Translations under genes and position numbers: made by a program
Shown: positions 10,440 through 23,000 of the stretch, piece by piece
Position numbering within the stretch: position 1 is the first letter of the stretch
Layout: each line of letters begins with the position of its first letter
The notes under the pieces: generated by a model
The model's database searches: none
Told to the model about the DNA's origin: nothing
What the model saw: the letters and a program-made list of their open reading frames with translations, nothing else
Assembly (NCBI GenBank): GCA_950106755.1
Contig: OX467089.1
Coordinates: 2,916,501-2,980,500, forward strand
DNA from: Climacium dendroides
Taxonomy: Eukaryota > Streptophyta > Bryopsida > Hypnales > Climaciaceae
DNA length: 64,000 nt
Reading direction: 5' to 3'

Positions 10440-12388
10440 CTAATGTCTTGGCTTCCGTCCTTTCTTTGAACGACTCCCCGCTTGGCTGGTAGGCGTCCCC
10501 TTCGTGTTCTTGGCTGGCGTAGTTTTTGCTGTGGCCCGAGTCTGGATATGGCGCGTTGCTGGAGACGGATCGCTATTGCCTTCGGTTCCGGAAGTGGAGT
10601 GGGCACTCTCCTCGTCAGAATCTTCAATGACTTGGACTTCCTTTTCCTTCTCTGGTGTTGTATCCTCCAATGTCGCGGGTTCGCTTCCTTTCTCCGGCGT
10701 GGTCTCTTGCATGTGCACAAATCCTTTCGGATTAGTCCGAGCCGGATTGGTCATCCCACTGATCCGGTTGATGAGATCTCCCCTAACCTACTGTCCCGGA
10801 ACCTTGAATGATCCGGTCATCAAATTTGGCATTGTTTGTGCCTTGAGAACTTCCGGAGTTGAGAACTTAGATGGCACCGGAACCGTTTTCGCGCTAGACT
10901 CCGGTTCCGGTTCCGAGGCTGGCCTCAGATTCAACTCTGTCATCCGTATCTTACTGGCGGAAGGCTCGGCTGGTGTGAGTATCCCCCTCAAGCCCTCCAT
11001 CCGGGTTGCCTGATCCGCCACTAGCTTCCCTAGGATACCTGCGACAAAAGGAAGTTTCGGAAAGGTAGAGAAATCCATCGCATGGTTTGGGTCGATGGCC
11101 GCCAGCAACTTCTGGATCTCCTTGAAAACTCGCTCTATTCTCGCGGTGAAGTCTACGAGGATGGTAACTACCTTGGTTCCGGTAATGTGGCCTTCTGATA
11201 TCATCTTCGAGTCAAACAAGGCAGCTTTCGTGATGATGTCGGCTTTGATGTTGACTGCCCCGGTTACATTCTTGACCAGAACGAGAGCCTCCTTCTCTTT
11301 CTCCTTCGCAGCTACCATTTCCCCTTCCGCCCAATTCACCCGGGTCTGGAGTAGGTTCCATTCCGCCTCCAACTCCTGGATCCGCTCATCCCTCTTCTTC
11401 AGATCCTCCGGCTTGGACAGTCGCTTGACAGCTTCCACGATCTGATCCGGATCCACCTTCAATACTTCCGCGGTATCTATCACCAAATTCGACAACCCGT
11501 CGTGAAGTACCTTGGCTTCACGTATCCACTCGAGTCCCGCATTGAAAAATGCGGATTCTGTTTCCATCTCAGGTCCCTTGCTGGACTCCCCCCTCTCCAT
11601 TGTTGGTGGCTTAATTCTCGACCCCGGATTGGTTGACTTCCTCTTCTTGGTCCTCGGATCGGTCAGACGTTCCTCGGGAAGCTCCTCTGGTTCAGACTCG
11701 ACCGGATCTTCCGCTTCCTCCCCGGAAAGTCCATATGACAGGAGCGTCTTTCCGGTGTCATACTGAATTATTTCCGCCGCACTCAAAAGTTCATGTTGAT
11801 GGTACAGATGAAATAAATACGTGCTAATTGGACTTGCCTTAGCTCGAGTCACGTGATCCGCTAATTTAGCCACTATTCCGGCTATGACCCTACCCCAGTG
11901 CACTACCCGGTTCTCCATAGCCCCAAAGATAGTATTGGCCACCATAATGGTAACCCGCGTTGGCTTTTCCGGATATAAGATTGGAATCAGAAACTCTAGA
12001 ATCCGCCTATGTCTCTCGTCCTTACACTCGCTGATAGCAAATCCGTCCTTAGGGTTTGCAGTCCCGGTGAACTTCCCGGCTACAAAACGGTCCGTCCTCG
12101 ATGCTAAACCGTTCCCACTCTTCCGGAACTGATAAACGTCCGCCCAGATGTCCTCGGTCCACGCGACTGGTCGTCCTCTCAAAGTAAGCTCATACTGATT
12201 CGGAACACCGTGAAGTAGTTCTTGAATCATCTCCTCACTCTTGAGATTCCACGGTCGGTGTAGTAAACCGACACATCCTAACCTAGTCAAGTCCTCCTCT
12301 AACTGTTTGTGTAGTTCCGGGCTATCCGGAATGGCCGGAGAGATAACCCGGGCAGATACCGCTATCTTCCGACTGGTCCGGATGCCAT
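10440..12388 (-). pseudogene. LTR-B gag-like protein, nearly intact copy
   Basis: The frame from 12290 to 10788 is open for 500 codons. One in-frame TAG precedes a further 104-codon stretch ending at 10440. Upstream of 12290 the frame stays open towards the family ATG (12388), but one base is missing just after that ATG. Domains in order: N-terminal gag-like domain (LGCVGL, VAWTEDIW, GKF, NPKDGF, ILYPEKPTRV, ANTIFGAM, HWGRVI, YLFHLYHQHELL), acidic linker with a KKRKS basic cluster, a coiled-coil-like region, then ITKAALFDSK and TILVDFTARIERVF. The C-terminus has VQVIEDSDEE, which fits a SUMO-interaction motif, and a basic Ser/Lys-rich end. The TAG stands where copy B2 has CAA. Confidence 0.75.
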
Positions 12389-12869
12389 AAGATCTAAGTG
12401 AGAACGAAGGGAAAGTAGTTCTACCTCAGTCGCTAACTCACCACTCTTTCTCTCAACTACTCACACAAACAGTCTTGGGTACACAGAACAGAAAAGTGAA
12501 GAGGAAACCCTAGGAAGACGGCTTAAGTACTAAACTGTCTCTCTACGGTCTTAAGGACAACGACTACAGGTTCGTTGTATCAATGGTATCCTACTTCCGT
12601 AGCTACGGGACCTATACGGTAGGTTCCTGTGTTCTAGATGAGTCCGGATTCCGGATCCAGATAAGTTCCGGTTACGGGTGGTGCCGGAACGCTTATTTCC
12701 TAATTCAAGTTATCTGGTCCAAAAATCACACTCTAACTATTATTTTTTTATTTATTTTTATTTTTCGCACCTACTTCTTGCATTATTGATCCGTTTCTGG
12801 ATTCCGGATTCGCACAATGAGTTAGCGACTGAAGTAGGATTACTCTTCTCTCGTTCTTACTTAGGTCAT

Positions 12870-14527
12870 ATGGCATCTGGACCGGTACAGAAGGTAGCGG
12901 TTTCTGCCCGGGTTATCTCTCCACAAGTAGTTAGAGGAAGATTTAACTAAGTTAGGGTGTGTCGGTCTATTACACCAACCATATAACCTTAAGAGTGAGG
13001 ATATGATCCAGGAGCTACTTCATGGTGTTCCGAATCAGTATGAGCTCACTCTAAAGGGGCGGCCAGTCACGTGGACCGAGGACATTTGGGCGGATGTTTA
13101 TCAATTCTGGAAGAGCGGAAACGGATTGGCATCAAGGATGGACCGTTTTGTAGCTGGGAAGTTCACAGGGTCTGCAAACCCTAAGGACGGATTCGCTATT
13201 AGCAAGTGCAAGGACAAGAGACATAGGCGGATATTAGAGTTCCTCATCCCCATCCTGTATCCGGAAAAACCTACACGGGTTACCATTACGGTGGCCAATA
13301 CTATTGTCGGGGCTATGGAGAACCGAGTGGTGCACTGGGGTAGAGTCATAGCCTGGATAGTTGCTAAGTTAGCGGATCATGTAACCCGAGCAAAGGCAAG
13401 TCCAGTTAGCACCTACTTATTCCATTTATACCGTCAGCAGGAACTTTTGAACGCGGCGGAAGTAATCTAGTATGACACCAGAAAGGCGATTCTGTCATAC
13501 GGATTGTCTGTAGAAGAAGCGGAAGATCTAGTCGAGTCGGATCTGGAAGAATTCCCCGAGGAATACTTGACCGAGCCGAGGAACAATAAGAGGAAGTCAA
13601 CCGATCCGGGATCGCGATCCAAGCCACCGGCGATGGAGAGGGGGGAGTCAAGTAAAGGACCGGACGTGGAAATTGAATCAGCATTTTTCAATGCTAGGTT
13701 CGAATGGATACGCGAGGCCAAGGTACTCTACAACAGCTTGGCGGATCTGGTGATAAACACCGCAGAAGTTTTGAAGGTGAAACCGGATCAAATTGTGGAA
13801 GCCGTCAAGCAACTGCCCAAGCCAAAAGATCTCAAGAGAAGGGAGGATCGGATTCAGAAGTTGGAGGCGAAACGGAATCAACTCCAGGCCCGATTGAATT
13901 GGGCGGAAGGGGAAATGGCAGCTTCAAAGGAGAAAGAGAAGGAGTCTCTCTCTCTCGTCAAGAATGTATCCGAAGCAATTGACATCAAAGCCAACGTCAT
14001 CACGAAAGCTGTTTTGTTTGACTCGAAGCTGATATCGGAAGGCCACATCACCGGAACCAAGATAGTGACCATCCTCGTGGACTTCACTGCTAAGATAGAG
14101 TGAGTTTTGGGGGAGCTCCAGCAACTATTGGCGACCATCGATCCAAATCAGGTGATGGATTTCTCGACCTTTCCGGAACTTCCTTTTGTCTCGGGTACAC
14201 CAGGGAGGCCAGTAGCGAATCGTGCAACTCGAATGGAGGGATTAAAAGAGATACTCACGCCAGCCAAGTCGTCCGCCAGCAAGATGCGGATGACGGAGCT
14301 GAATTTGAGGCCAGCTTCGGAACCGAAACTTGAGTCCAACGTGAAATCGGTTCCGGTACCACCCAAATTTTTTACTCCGGAAATTCCCAAGTCACAGATA
14401 GTGCCAAACCTGATGAGGGGGACATTCAAAGTTCGAAGACAGCAAGTTAGAGGAGACCTCATCAACTGGATTAGTGGAATGACCAATCCGGCTCGGACTA
14501 ATCTGGAAGGATTCTCGCACATGCAAG
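12870..14527 (+). pseudogene. LTR-B gag-like protein of copy B1, split by insertions
   Basis: The ORF starts at ATG 12870 (MASGPV) and continues after the A1 insertion at 18805-18955 and after the CACTA element at 37061-37290. The N-terminal domain (WTEDIWADVYQF, GKF, NPKDGF, ILYPEKPTRVTIT, VHWGRVI, YLFHLYRQQELL), the ITKAVLFDSK block and the C-terminal VQVIEDS motif (in 18805-18955) are all recognisable. Early damage includes a TAG where B2 and B3 continue, a TAG at about 13468 where B3 has CAG (B2 shares the TAG), and a TGA at 14101. The gene is dead and was later split by transposons. Confidence 0.7.
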
Positions 14528-15252
14528 TGTGGGAACACGGGAATCCAGTCTTTAGGTTTAGAAGGGAAATAAGGGGACTAGAGCTCCTTATTCCCTTTTT
14601 TTTTCATTTTTCTTTAGAAAAGTAGACCGTAAGTAGTTAGGAACCAGATACTGGAATAGGGTTACTTTAGAATAGATAATAGTGTTAACAAAAGTAACCA
14701 AAAACCAAAAACCAAAATCCCTGAAACGACATAGTTAGGTCAAGAGTAGGTCAGAGTGAATTTTATTAGAAATTAGAATCTGGAAGAAAATAAAGGATTG
14801 GAGATCGGAAATGGATGGCAGGCAATCCGGGTGTAACGGATGCCTACCTAGTTCTAGACCACACTCGAGAGCAGGTCTATTTTGAGGAAAACGGTCACCT
14901 ATAACGGTCCCCGGTGAATGAAGCCCTAGAAATAGGAGGGGCAGGTGGCTGAGACCTCCTTTTGCTAGAAAACTACCTTAAGAAGAGACTCGTGAGGAGC
15001 ATTCGCGGTGTACTTATATGTCAGCCAAAGAGAAGAGTTACGGGCTCAGTTTACGGACCGGATTAAGGATAGACGGGTCTCAAGAAGAGAATTTTCTTAG
15101 AAGTTCACGTATGAGTGTAGAATTAGAAGTGTACTGGTGAGGCGACTCTTGAGGAGGATCCTTGAGCGGAATAAAAAGACTAGAACGCTAGTGATTGTGA
15201 GACTCCAAAGAGTGATTCCGGTCACTGAGAGGGTTAGAGGAAACATACCACG

Positions 15253-17378
15253 ATGGTGAGAGAAGAGGTAGCTGTATCCTTACGCATGGTGAAGCCGGTG
15301 GTACCAACTGATCCAAGAGAGAAAGCAGAGCTAGAAGAAGACCTCCGGTAGATGGGGTGCGAGGGGTTTCTAGCCCGGCCATGGAATTTGAAAGACAAGG
15401 AGATTGTAAGGGAGGTAATCGGTGCGCCATTGTGGGAAATGGAAGGGGACATCGAGGAGCCGGCCCGAGGACTGGACTCCAACACTATGGCCAGAGACGT
15501 ACGATTGCAAGAAGACGGACAAGGGACCGGCTTCCCGGACGGACCGCTTCTTTGTAGGTAAGTTCCAGAATCCCCCAACGAAGAAGAATGGTTTCCTTGT
15601 GGCAGAATGCATAAATGGTAGGGAGAAACGATTAATGAAGTATCTAGCAGCCATCCTTAGTCCAGAGCGGCCAAATAGGATTACGGTCACCCTAGCGAAC
15701 ACTATTTTTGGTGCATTGTCGGGTGACCGGAAAGTAGACTGGGGCGTAGTGATGAGAGATCAGATAAAGAGGTTGGTAGGAGGTATAGGGAAGTCTAAAC
15801 CGTCCCCTATAACCCCTTTTCTCTACCACTTGTACCAAGCACATGGCTGACTGTCTTACAAATAGAGAGTTAGATTCATACGATACGGCCAAAGCCATGT
15901 CAGAATTCGAAATAAAAGATCCGGATGAGGAAGCCGGGCAGGAAAAGGAAGATATTGAGGCGGATACTATATCGGTCGAGGAAGCTAAGTCACAATGGAG
16001 GAGGCAGGACCGGAAGGACAAAGACCCAGAAATAGGAGAGGGTAATAAGGGTATCGATCCAGTCTGGAACTAGGATCCCCTGTGTCGGATTGTGAAGGAA
16101 CTTAGTGAGTTCCGGGTCCAGTATGGGAAGAATCAAGAGACCATTCAAGAACTATGCCAACCGTTGAAGATCAGTCAACCGCAGCAACTCGTTTCCCAAC
16201 TGGACCGGAAGATGAAAGAGGCGGTGAAGAAAGAACTGAGCGAAGCCACGCGTATGGTGGACCAGCTAAAGAAGGAGCTGGAGGAGAAGAAAGAAGAACT
16301 GGACCAGCAGAAGAAATTCACCAACACAACCTCAAAGAATCTTCAAGCGATCCGGGAGTTCATCGGCAATCCGGGCGAAGTAATCAACAAAACAATGTTG
16401 TTTGACGAGAAGGTGATGGAGACCGGAAAACAAATTCCAGCCAGCCTAATGATGGCGCTAGTGTCCTACCATCGCAAGATGGAGGCAATAGTAGAACCAC
16501 TGCACGAGGTGATGAAGGAGGTAGAAGAACGAGGAGAGCGGAAGCAGGAATTGGAAACAGAACCAGAGCTCGTACCAACACCCCTTCCGGTACCCGCAGA
16601 AAAAGTTTAGGCGAAGGTGGAGGATGTACCACACTCTTCCATCCGATCGGAGCCTAAGGGAGAAATGACTTCCCTACTGGAGGAAGTAACGGACATTGCT
16701 CTCAATGCAGTGGGAGCAGTAAAGGCTACTGAGGAAGAAAAGACCGGAGAAGTGGAGATAGCAAGCGAGGCGAAGGAAACATCGGAGGAAGTGAAGGCCG
16801 TAGTTGAAGAAAAGACTAGATCTGGACCGGAACCGTCCGAAAAGAAGAACGTGCCAAAACCAAGGCTGAGCAACAAGTTTATCGACCTAAGTGAGTTATC
16901 TCCAGTTTCTCCAACTCTTCCCGTAAAGACAGAAAAGGTATTTCCTTCCACCCCACTCAACTTAGCTTTGGGAAGTAAAACGGGGTCAAGGGAGGAAAGG
17001 AAGACCGGATCACAGGGGTAAGGATCCGGGAAGGGTAGAACAATTGAGGAAACCACTCCTCAGAGTGCTAGGGCCAATGTTCCGCCCACACCAACCACGC
17101 AGAAGAAGAAGCCTCGAATTATGTCAGCACAGAAGAAGAGGACGATTCAAGAGAACGATGACGAGGAGGAAGAAGAAGAAGAAGAGGACGAGGATGAAGA
17201 ATCCGGAACTGAGAAAGACTCGGAGCCATATTCTGACCCGGATCAAGCACTGGCAAAGACTCGGGCAACTAAGGCTGCAGCATCCAAGAAGAAGAAGCTT
17301 GCCGCTCGGGGTAAGGTACGTGAGGGACAGAAGACCGGAACCGGAAATAAGCCGGCCGCAAAGAAGTTAAGAACTTAG
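15253..17378 (+). pseudogene. LTR-A gag-like protein, frameshifted
   Basis: The product starts MVREEVAVSLRMVKPVVP. The N-terminal domain is spread over two frames with a shift near 15420 and another near 15843. After that, one frame runs to 17378 with a few stops. Recognisable blocks are MGCEGFLARPWN, a GLASR-like ASRTDRFFVGKF, ILSPERPNRITVT, ANTIFGAL, VDWGVV and FLYHLYQ. A strong coiled coil (Lys/Glu-rich, 16200-16320) precedes INKTMLFDEK and a helix with YHRKMEAIVEPL. The tail has FIDLSELSP (SUMO-interaction-like), a run of Glu/Asp at about 17160-17200 and a basic end. TAG at 16608 and TAA at 17019 stand where copy A2 has CAG and CAA. Confidence 0.7.
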
Positions 17379-18050
17379 GAAGTTACGTAGGGTAAATTTC
17401 TGAGGATAGGGTGGTGAAAGCCTAAAGTTTTGGAATAGTTGTACATAATTAGGATGTTTTCTTTTTGAGTGACACAGCCACTAGTAGTTGAAAAGTGACC
17501 AGGTCCGTAATTATAGGATCTGAGATCCACTTTTAGCGGAAGTAGTGGGAGTTTGAATGAAAGTCAACAAGGCTAGAAAGTAGTAAGGGAATGAAACGTG
17601 TTTGGCCTTGATTGGCTGGTAGGATACTTTTAGGATAGGATTTTGAGGGAGTAGTTTAGTATTTAAATCTAGGATTTGTTTGGTCCTGGTGTGCATCTTT
17701 ATCTTATTTTCTTATATTCATGAGAACCTGAGGGTTCGCTCTTGGAGTGATTGAACAAATCATAGTTGTGTGTACTTGGCACTTGTCCGTGTTTTGGAAG
17801 TCCAGACTAGAAAGTGAATGTAAGAGGATATAAGGTGTGCTCGGATGCTGAGTTTATCCGGTCCACTATTGGATTAGTGTGTGTGGGTAGAGGCAAAAGG
17901 GATCTCTAGTGTGGACTAGGAATGAACTCGGAAGGAGTACGGAGGAGGGGTACTCTTCGAAAGAAGTAAGGGTTAGTACGCCTCCACAACGCTCGTTTCC
18001 CTTTTGGTCCCCGCTAGTTCAGACCGAATTTAGGACTAACTCAGTAGGTT

Positions 18051-18278
18051 GTCGTTGTAGCATTGGTTAGGAGGAATTCGACCGGCTTGCGTGACCTGCT
18101 GGACATGACTACTTTTCCTTTCCAGTTGTGAGGGCGGTCTGTTTCTCATTTGTAGGATTTGAAAGTTTATTTTTGAAAGTTTGATCACATAGTGAAACTT
18201 CTAACACTTTAAAATCGGAGGATAGGAGTTAAACTTCCTTCCTAAATTCCAATTAGCAGATCCCTCTTCGTTCAGAGG
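18051..18278 (+). promoter_or_regulatory. Conserved U5 block of LTR-A copy A1
   Basis: GTCGTTGTAG lies at 18051-18060, then GCGTGACCTGCTGG. Hairpin AGTG...CACT lies at 18191-18208 and hairpin CCTCT...AGAGG followed by TTAAAC at 18263-18278. The sequence from 17379 to 18804 contains no supported gene. The stretch just before the unit end forms a further inverted repeat (TAAGGC...GCCTTA). Confidence 0.55.
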
Positions 18279-18955
18279 TTAAACTCGACATGGTTACAAG
18301 TAGAGATCTAGACCGGATGTGAATACTAGAGGTTAAGGTTAGATCTATGGAAACGCGGATCCCGGTTACGATCTGTAAAACGTAAATACGGGAAACTACT
18401 AGAGGTATGTGAATAGAAGTGTTGGGAGAGTTACAGGGTAGTGTAAAGATGTGGGGTAGGAAACCAACCAATTAGAGAGTCTGTGTGATAAACAAGTGGG
18501 TGTTAAACCGGATTAGATCCAGTCAGTGTTGTTAGATCGGGAAGATCCGGTCTAATGTGTATTAGTAATTGTTGGACCGGAGGGATCCGGTTGGGTTTGT
18601 CCAAGAAAACAATGAAACCAAGTAGAGTTCCGGTCTATTGTTTTGCTTGGAGTTTTGTGTTTCGTGACCATCACTCTACCATTTTCCGGTAATTGTGAAC
18701 CTAGGAATTCGATCTTCGTGGGAACGATACTTGAGTCACTTTAAGGCTTCTTTTAAGATATATTGAGCCTTAGAGAAGGATATTTGCTTTCCTGTGCTAC
18801 GATAGGAAGCCATCATTGACACCGGAAAAGAGAAGTGAACCCACAACATTGGAGGAGACACCGCCAGAGAAGGAGCAGGAAGTTCAAGTCATTGAAGATT
18901 CCAAGGATGAGAGTGCACATTCCACTTCCGGAACTGAAGGAGACAGCGATCCGTC

Positions 18956-18968
18956 CACTATAAGAAAA
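18956..18968 (+). repeat. CACTA left terminal inverted repeat
   Basis: CACTATAAGAAAA is preceded by the GTC target duplication. The perfect match to the right end covers 12 of 13 bases. Confidence 0.85.
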
Positions 18969-20036
18969 CGATGTCCGCCTGGACATCTAGCCAAAAACGA
19001 CGTATATCCGCGTAGACACGAGACGTTAGGGTGTTAGGTCGAGAAAGTGGAGATTTTGCGATGATGTCTGTATTAGCATTGCTAGATTGAAGTCACAGCA
19101 TACTGATGCTACAAAAAACGTCCATGCAATGTAAGGCATCCAGGTGGACATCAGATGTTTCCCAGGATGTCCACAATAACATGTTTAGCCACGTCATCAT
19201 CTTTGGTCAAACATACCTTACAAGTTCAGATAGAATTTTGGTGCGGTCAGAGGTAAAGTGACTGCCCAAGGCTAAAAAGAGGACAACGGGCAGGTTGTGA
19301 CTCCTAAAAGCTTATGTGGCATTTGAGGTGGCGAGATGAGGTGGCAAGATGACGTGGCTACTATGTGATGTGGCATGATGACGTGGATATTGTATGACAT
19401 GGATAAGGATGATGATGTGGCATGCCACGTCAGCATCCGTGACCAGTCCATGTTCCGACCTCGGATGTCTCTGTGGACATCACACCTGACGTTCTGACGT
19501 CCACATTGACATCACTTCTAGCGTTAACATTTTGTATTTCTTGCGACTGTAACTTCAAACCACATGCTATCCATGGTGCGTTTCATTACGTCTGACTAGA
19601 CGTGTGGGCGTTGTGGAAGCAACTATAGGCGTCCACTTTGATGTCAAAAATGACTCCAGATGCATGACATTATTTTATGAAAAAGAGTGAATTTGTACAT
19701 GATGCACGTCGTTCCTATGTAGTACAGGCAGACTTATGTGTTTACTTAGGTCAGGGGCATTTTTGGGCTCTTCAAGTCATACAACTTGTGCACGTTCTTC
19801 AAATTTTATTAGGATAAGATTGCAACCTACTCTTATGATGTCACGTGCAGCACCGAAGTAGACAGATTCTGTCACAAAATGCATGTTCAAGATGCATCAG
19901 GAATACTTGGAAGACATGAATATGTTGATGTCTTTGTATTTCTCAAACGTCCTATGTGACGTCTAAATGCTATCACAGCATACACATGTCAATGATGTGA
20001 ACACCCTATGCTTCTTCCTCAGATGCGATGTCATCG
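18969..20036 (+). other. CACTA left subterminal region
   Basis: No gene is visible. The stretch is filled with short repeats: GGACATC, GATGTCC, GACGTCC and the related TGACGTGGC/ATGTGGC motifs at about 19320-19430. This is typical of subterminal binding sites for a TNPA-like protein in CACTA elements, though here it extends over a kilobase. Confidence 0.6.
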
Positions 20037-23000
20037 CTAACTATGGCAACATACTCGCCACCATGGTCTATGGGTTGGCGCACCGGGTCCACGACTTGTT
20101 GCACTGGTTGTCGTTAGAGGGTGCAATGAGCCACGTCTACCCCTCACCTCAGTTCGGCAAACTATTTTCCAACCAGGTCGATGTGGATCGTCGAAGAAGA
20201 ATACCTTTTGGCAATGCAAAGGAAAGGCAAATGAATCTGCATGGACCATTCCATCCAAATGGTTGAAGTTTGCCAACGTGAAGCCATACTTATCCTATTG
20301 CACGCTAGGAGCTCGACTACCTTGCGTGCCCCTCACCCAATCACACAACAACACTGTGATGCAGTGATTTCGATAATCCAATACCAAAATCTCTTCAATG
20401 TACCCCACATACTCTTGCGTGGATTCCAGTGGCCTCCCATTTTGCAAACCCCAACGAAGCTGGCGTGTGAAACTCGCTACCACTCCAGAGTCACGGGTAA
20501 CAAGCCCACGTTCAGAGCTTTGGACACGGAGGTGCATGCCATGACAGTACATTTGACGGTGGGATGTTGCCTTCCGCTCAGGAAGCTGCGCATAATGTCT
20601 GATGTCTTCATCCACTGGACGTCCAGAATGATCAGCCTCCGTCATCGTTGACGTCAGCCACTGCGCGAAGGATGGAAACTCACTTAGTTCAACTGGATAA
20701 CGGACAGCTCTTCCTGGATTTGAGTGCCGCCATGCAACATGAAAAGCTTCCTGCTCCTCCCATCTTTGGGACTTTGCTGCAGTATAGTCCCTGCATCACA
20801 CTCAGCAATAATGAAATTAGGACAACGGATTGAAGATTTGACATCATGTATGCCGGGGCCAAGTACAGTGTGCATGGCACATCTGCAAAGGTGTGCAAGA
20901 ATTCAAGTAGTCCTTAACAACGATCGTGTGTTGAGGGTTTCCTCTTCTACTGAGATGTCCACACTGGGGCCAAAACAAACATCAATGCGTCTTCCTACAT
21001 GACATCATTGAACGCGCTAGCGTCGGATATGACGTCTGATAGGAGTGTATATAAGGCAACGTGATGTCCAAAGTGGCACTGGAAAGCAGTGCCAGTTACT
21101 TACTCTCGCCAAGTTTCCAAGCATGGCGCATTGTCAATTACGAACGCATGTGCATACGCTCGCAAAGCGTCGGATAATGCCCTCTCTTTTGGTTTCCTGC
21201 TACGTATCACCTCGTCATTCATGATGGGATCCTCGTCTACATCCCAAACACGCTCACCAGTCCCTTGAAACTGTCTCATGTATTCCGTGCAGAAGCCAAG
21301 CGTGTCTTCAATGCGATATCCCTCTGCTATGCTACCTTCTGGATGCACCAAAATCCGCACATAATCCTTCAAAGTCTTCATGTATCGCTCAATGGGGTAC
21401 ATCCACCTACAATGCACTGGGCCACATATAAATAACTGTTCAACAATGTACACTAGCAAATGGGTCATTATATTCAAGAATGTCGTGGGGAACTCCTTCT
21501 CTATGAGGCAGATTGCCATAATAACATCCTACATGAGGACATCTTTGTCAGCTTCCTTGATCTCCTTCTCACAAAGTCTTTGGAAAACCCTGCTCATTTT
21601 TATAATAGCCAAGCGCACATTCTCATCCAAGATGTTCCGGACAGACACCGGTAGAATCTACACATGAACAACATCTCTGTAAGTCACTCTCCCACTGCTA
21701 CATTTTTAACACATTTCCCTGTAACTTGCATGAGGGTCACCCGGACATTAATTTTGGACATCCACTACAACGTCTTTGTACTGAATATGACAGACTACTA
21801 GAAAACGCATCACAGCCAAATGAAACACTATCATGTTCATGAAGACGTTTTCCCGTGCACTGTCATTAACATACTACTGCCTTCAACAACGTTACTAAAG
21901 ACATACGATGTCCACAACGGTTCTGAAGTAGTGACAATCTCTAAACTCCCTCCTTTCCTTGGATAAGTTCAACAAACCCCTATGTCACGTCCCATGGCAA
22001 CTTCACCTGCTGCATAAGAATGTGATAATCATGCGTCTTCATATACTTGTGAGCCCGCATCTTGGCTCACACATTAGAATTAGAAGAAAAGCCATTAATG
22101 TAGAAGATATTATACATTAAAAACCATTAGTTGAAGGAAAATGGAGTATAAACACTAATTGAAAAAAAAAAATTGTAGAATATAGAAGCAGCAAGGGTTA
22201 TTTGAGATGGAATTATTAAGATATGCAATATGGAAAATTATTAATGAAGAATCATTGATAATTAATAGAAATTCTAATAAAATAATAAAAAGAGGAATTG
22301 AAAAGACATGGAAGGAAAAAATAGGAAGTAATTAAATAAGATAGGCAATTGATGATAAAATACAACTAAGAATAAAAATCAAATAGAAGAAATGTAGAAA
22401 GAATTAATCAAAAACTCAAAAACACAATATACAAGTACAAAATCTAAGTAATGGAAGGAAAAGAACTAAGGACACAAACATTGTAAAGGAATACTCTAAG
22501 ATAGAGTAGGACTCTATAAAATGAAGAGAAAAACACTAAGTTAGTGTAGGATGAAAAGCTTATGAATGAAAAAAGTCACTAACGGCTCTTTGTAGTGACT
22601 AGTTAGGAGGCTAGGGTTTGAAGCTCTCTCTCTCTCTTTAGTTTTTGGTGTATGTGTGTTTTTGCTCTCTCTCTCTTGTGTTTTTGTGACAACTTAAGAA
22701 GTGTGGATGTGTATTACAACCATACAAAAGTAGTTTGAGTAGGAAGATTTGTCGAGTAGGTTTGACCCAACCTCTTCCTTGGTTTTGGAAAGAGAATGGG
22801 TTGAAGATGGAGTAGGAAGAAAAGTTAGACTCGGATGGTAACTTCGCTCAACTAGATCAGATGGACAGTAGCATAGATGGAGCCAAGATTTGGAGGGTAG
22901 TTAGATCATCAATTTAGCTTTCTAAGAAGCTAAGATTCGCCTCAAACAAAGCTATGATGAGGAAGTTATGGGAAGATTAGTGGAAGGAGGTCTGCTGCCT

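Larger units (their letters stand above)
9256..12816 (-). mobile_element. LTR-B copy B3, complete solo LTR on the minus strand
   Basis: On the minus strand this unit starts TGTGCGAATCCGG (at 12816) and ends GCGTACGACA (at 9256). The flanks are GTGAG (9251-9255) and ATGAG (12817-12821), a TSD with one mismatch. Joining the flanks gives the AGAGTGGTGAG-TTAGCGACTG sequence found uninterrupted in copy B2 at 47900-47930. It holds the best preserved LTR-B ORF. Its GTCGTTGTAG box is the complement of 9717-9726. Confidence 0.85.
14528..18804 (+). mobile_element. LTR-A copy A1, complete solo LTR
   Basis: This 4,277-bp unit starts TGTGGGAACACGGG and ends TGTGCTACGATA (the final CA has decayed to TA). 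The flanks are GCAAG (14523-14527) and GGAAG (18805-18809), a TSD with one mismatch, and the flanking sequence is LTR-B ORF on both sides. It contains a TATA-like box near 15013, a long decayed ORF, the conserved U5 block and GGGAACGATAC near the end. The last 1.4 kb is almost identical to A2, so the two copies are relatively young. Confidence 0.8.

Noticed and set aside
18805..18955. Primer-binding site directly after LTR-A
   Set aside because: The sequence after the LTR end is the LTR-B ORF and a TSD-like GGAAG, so this is a solo LTR with no internal region.
20295..20645. Separate small gene left of the transposase
   Set aside because: Motifs (VVASF, YVGYIEEILVLDYR, FFFDD...PGWK) place it as the C-terminal exon of the same TNP2-like gene.
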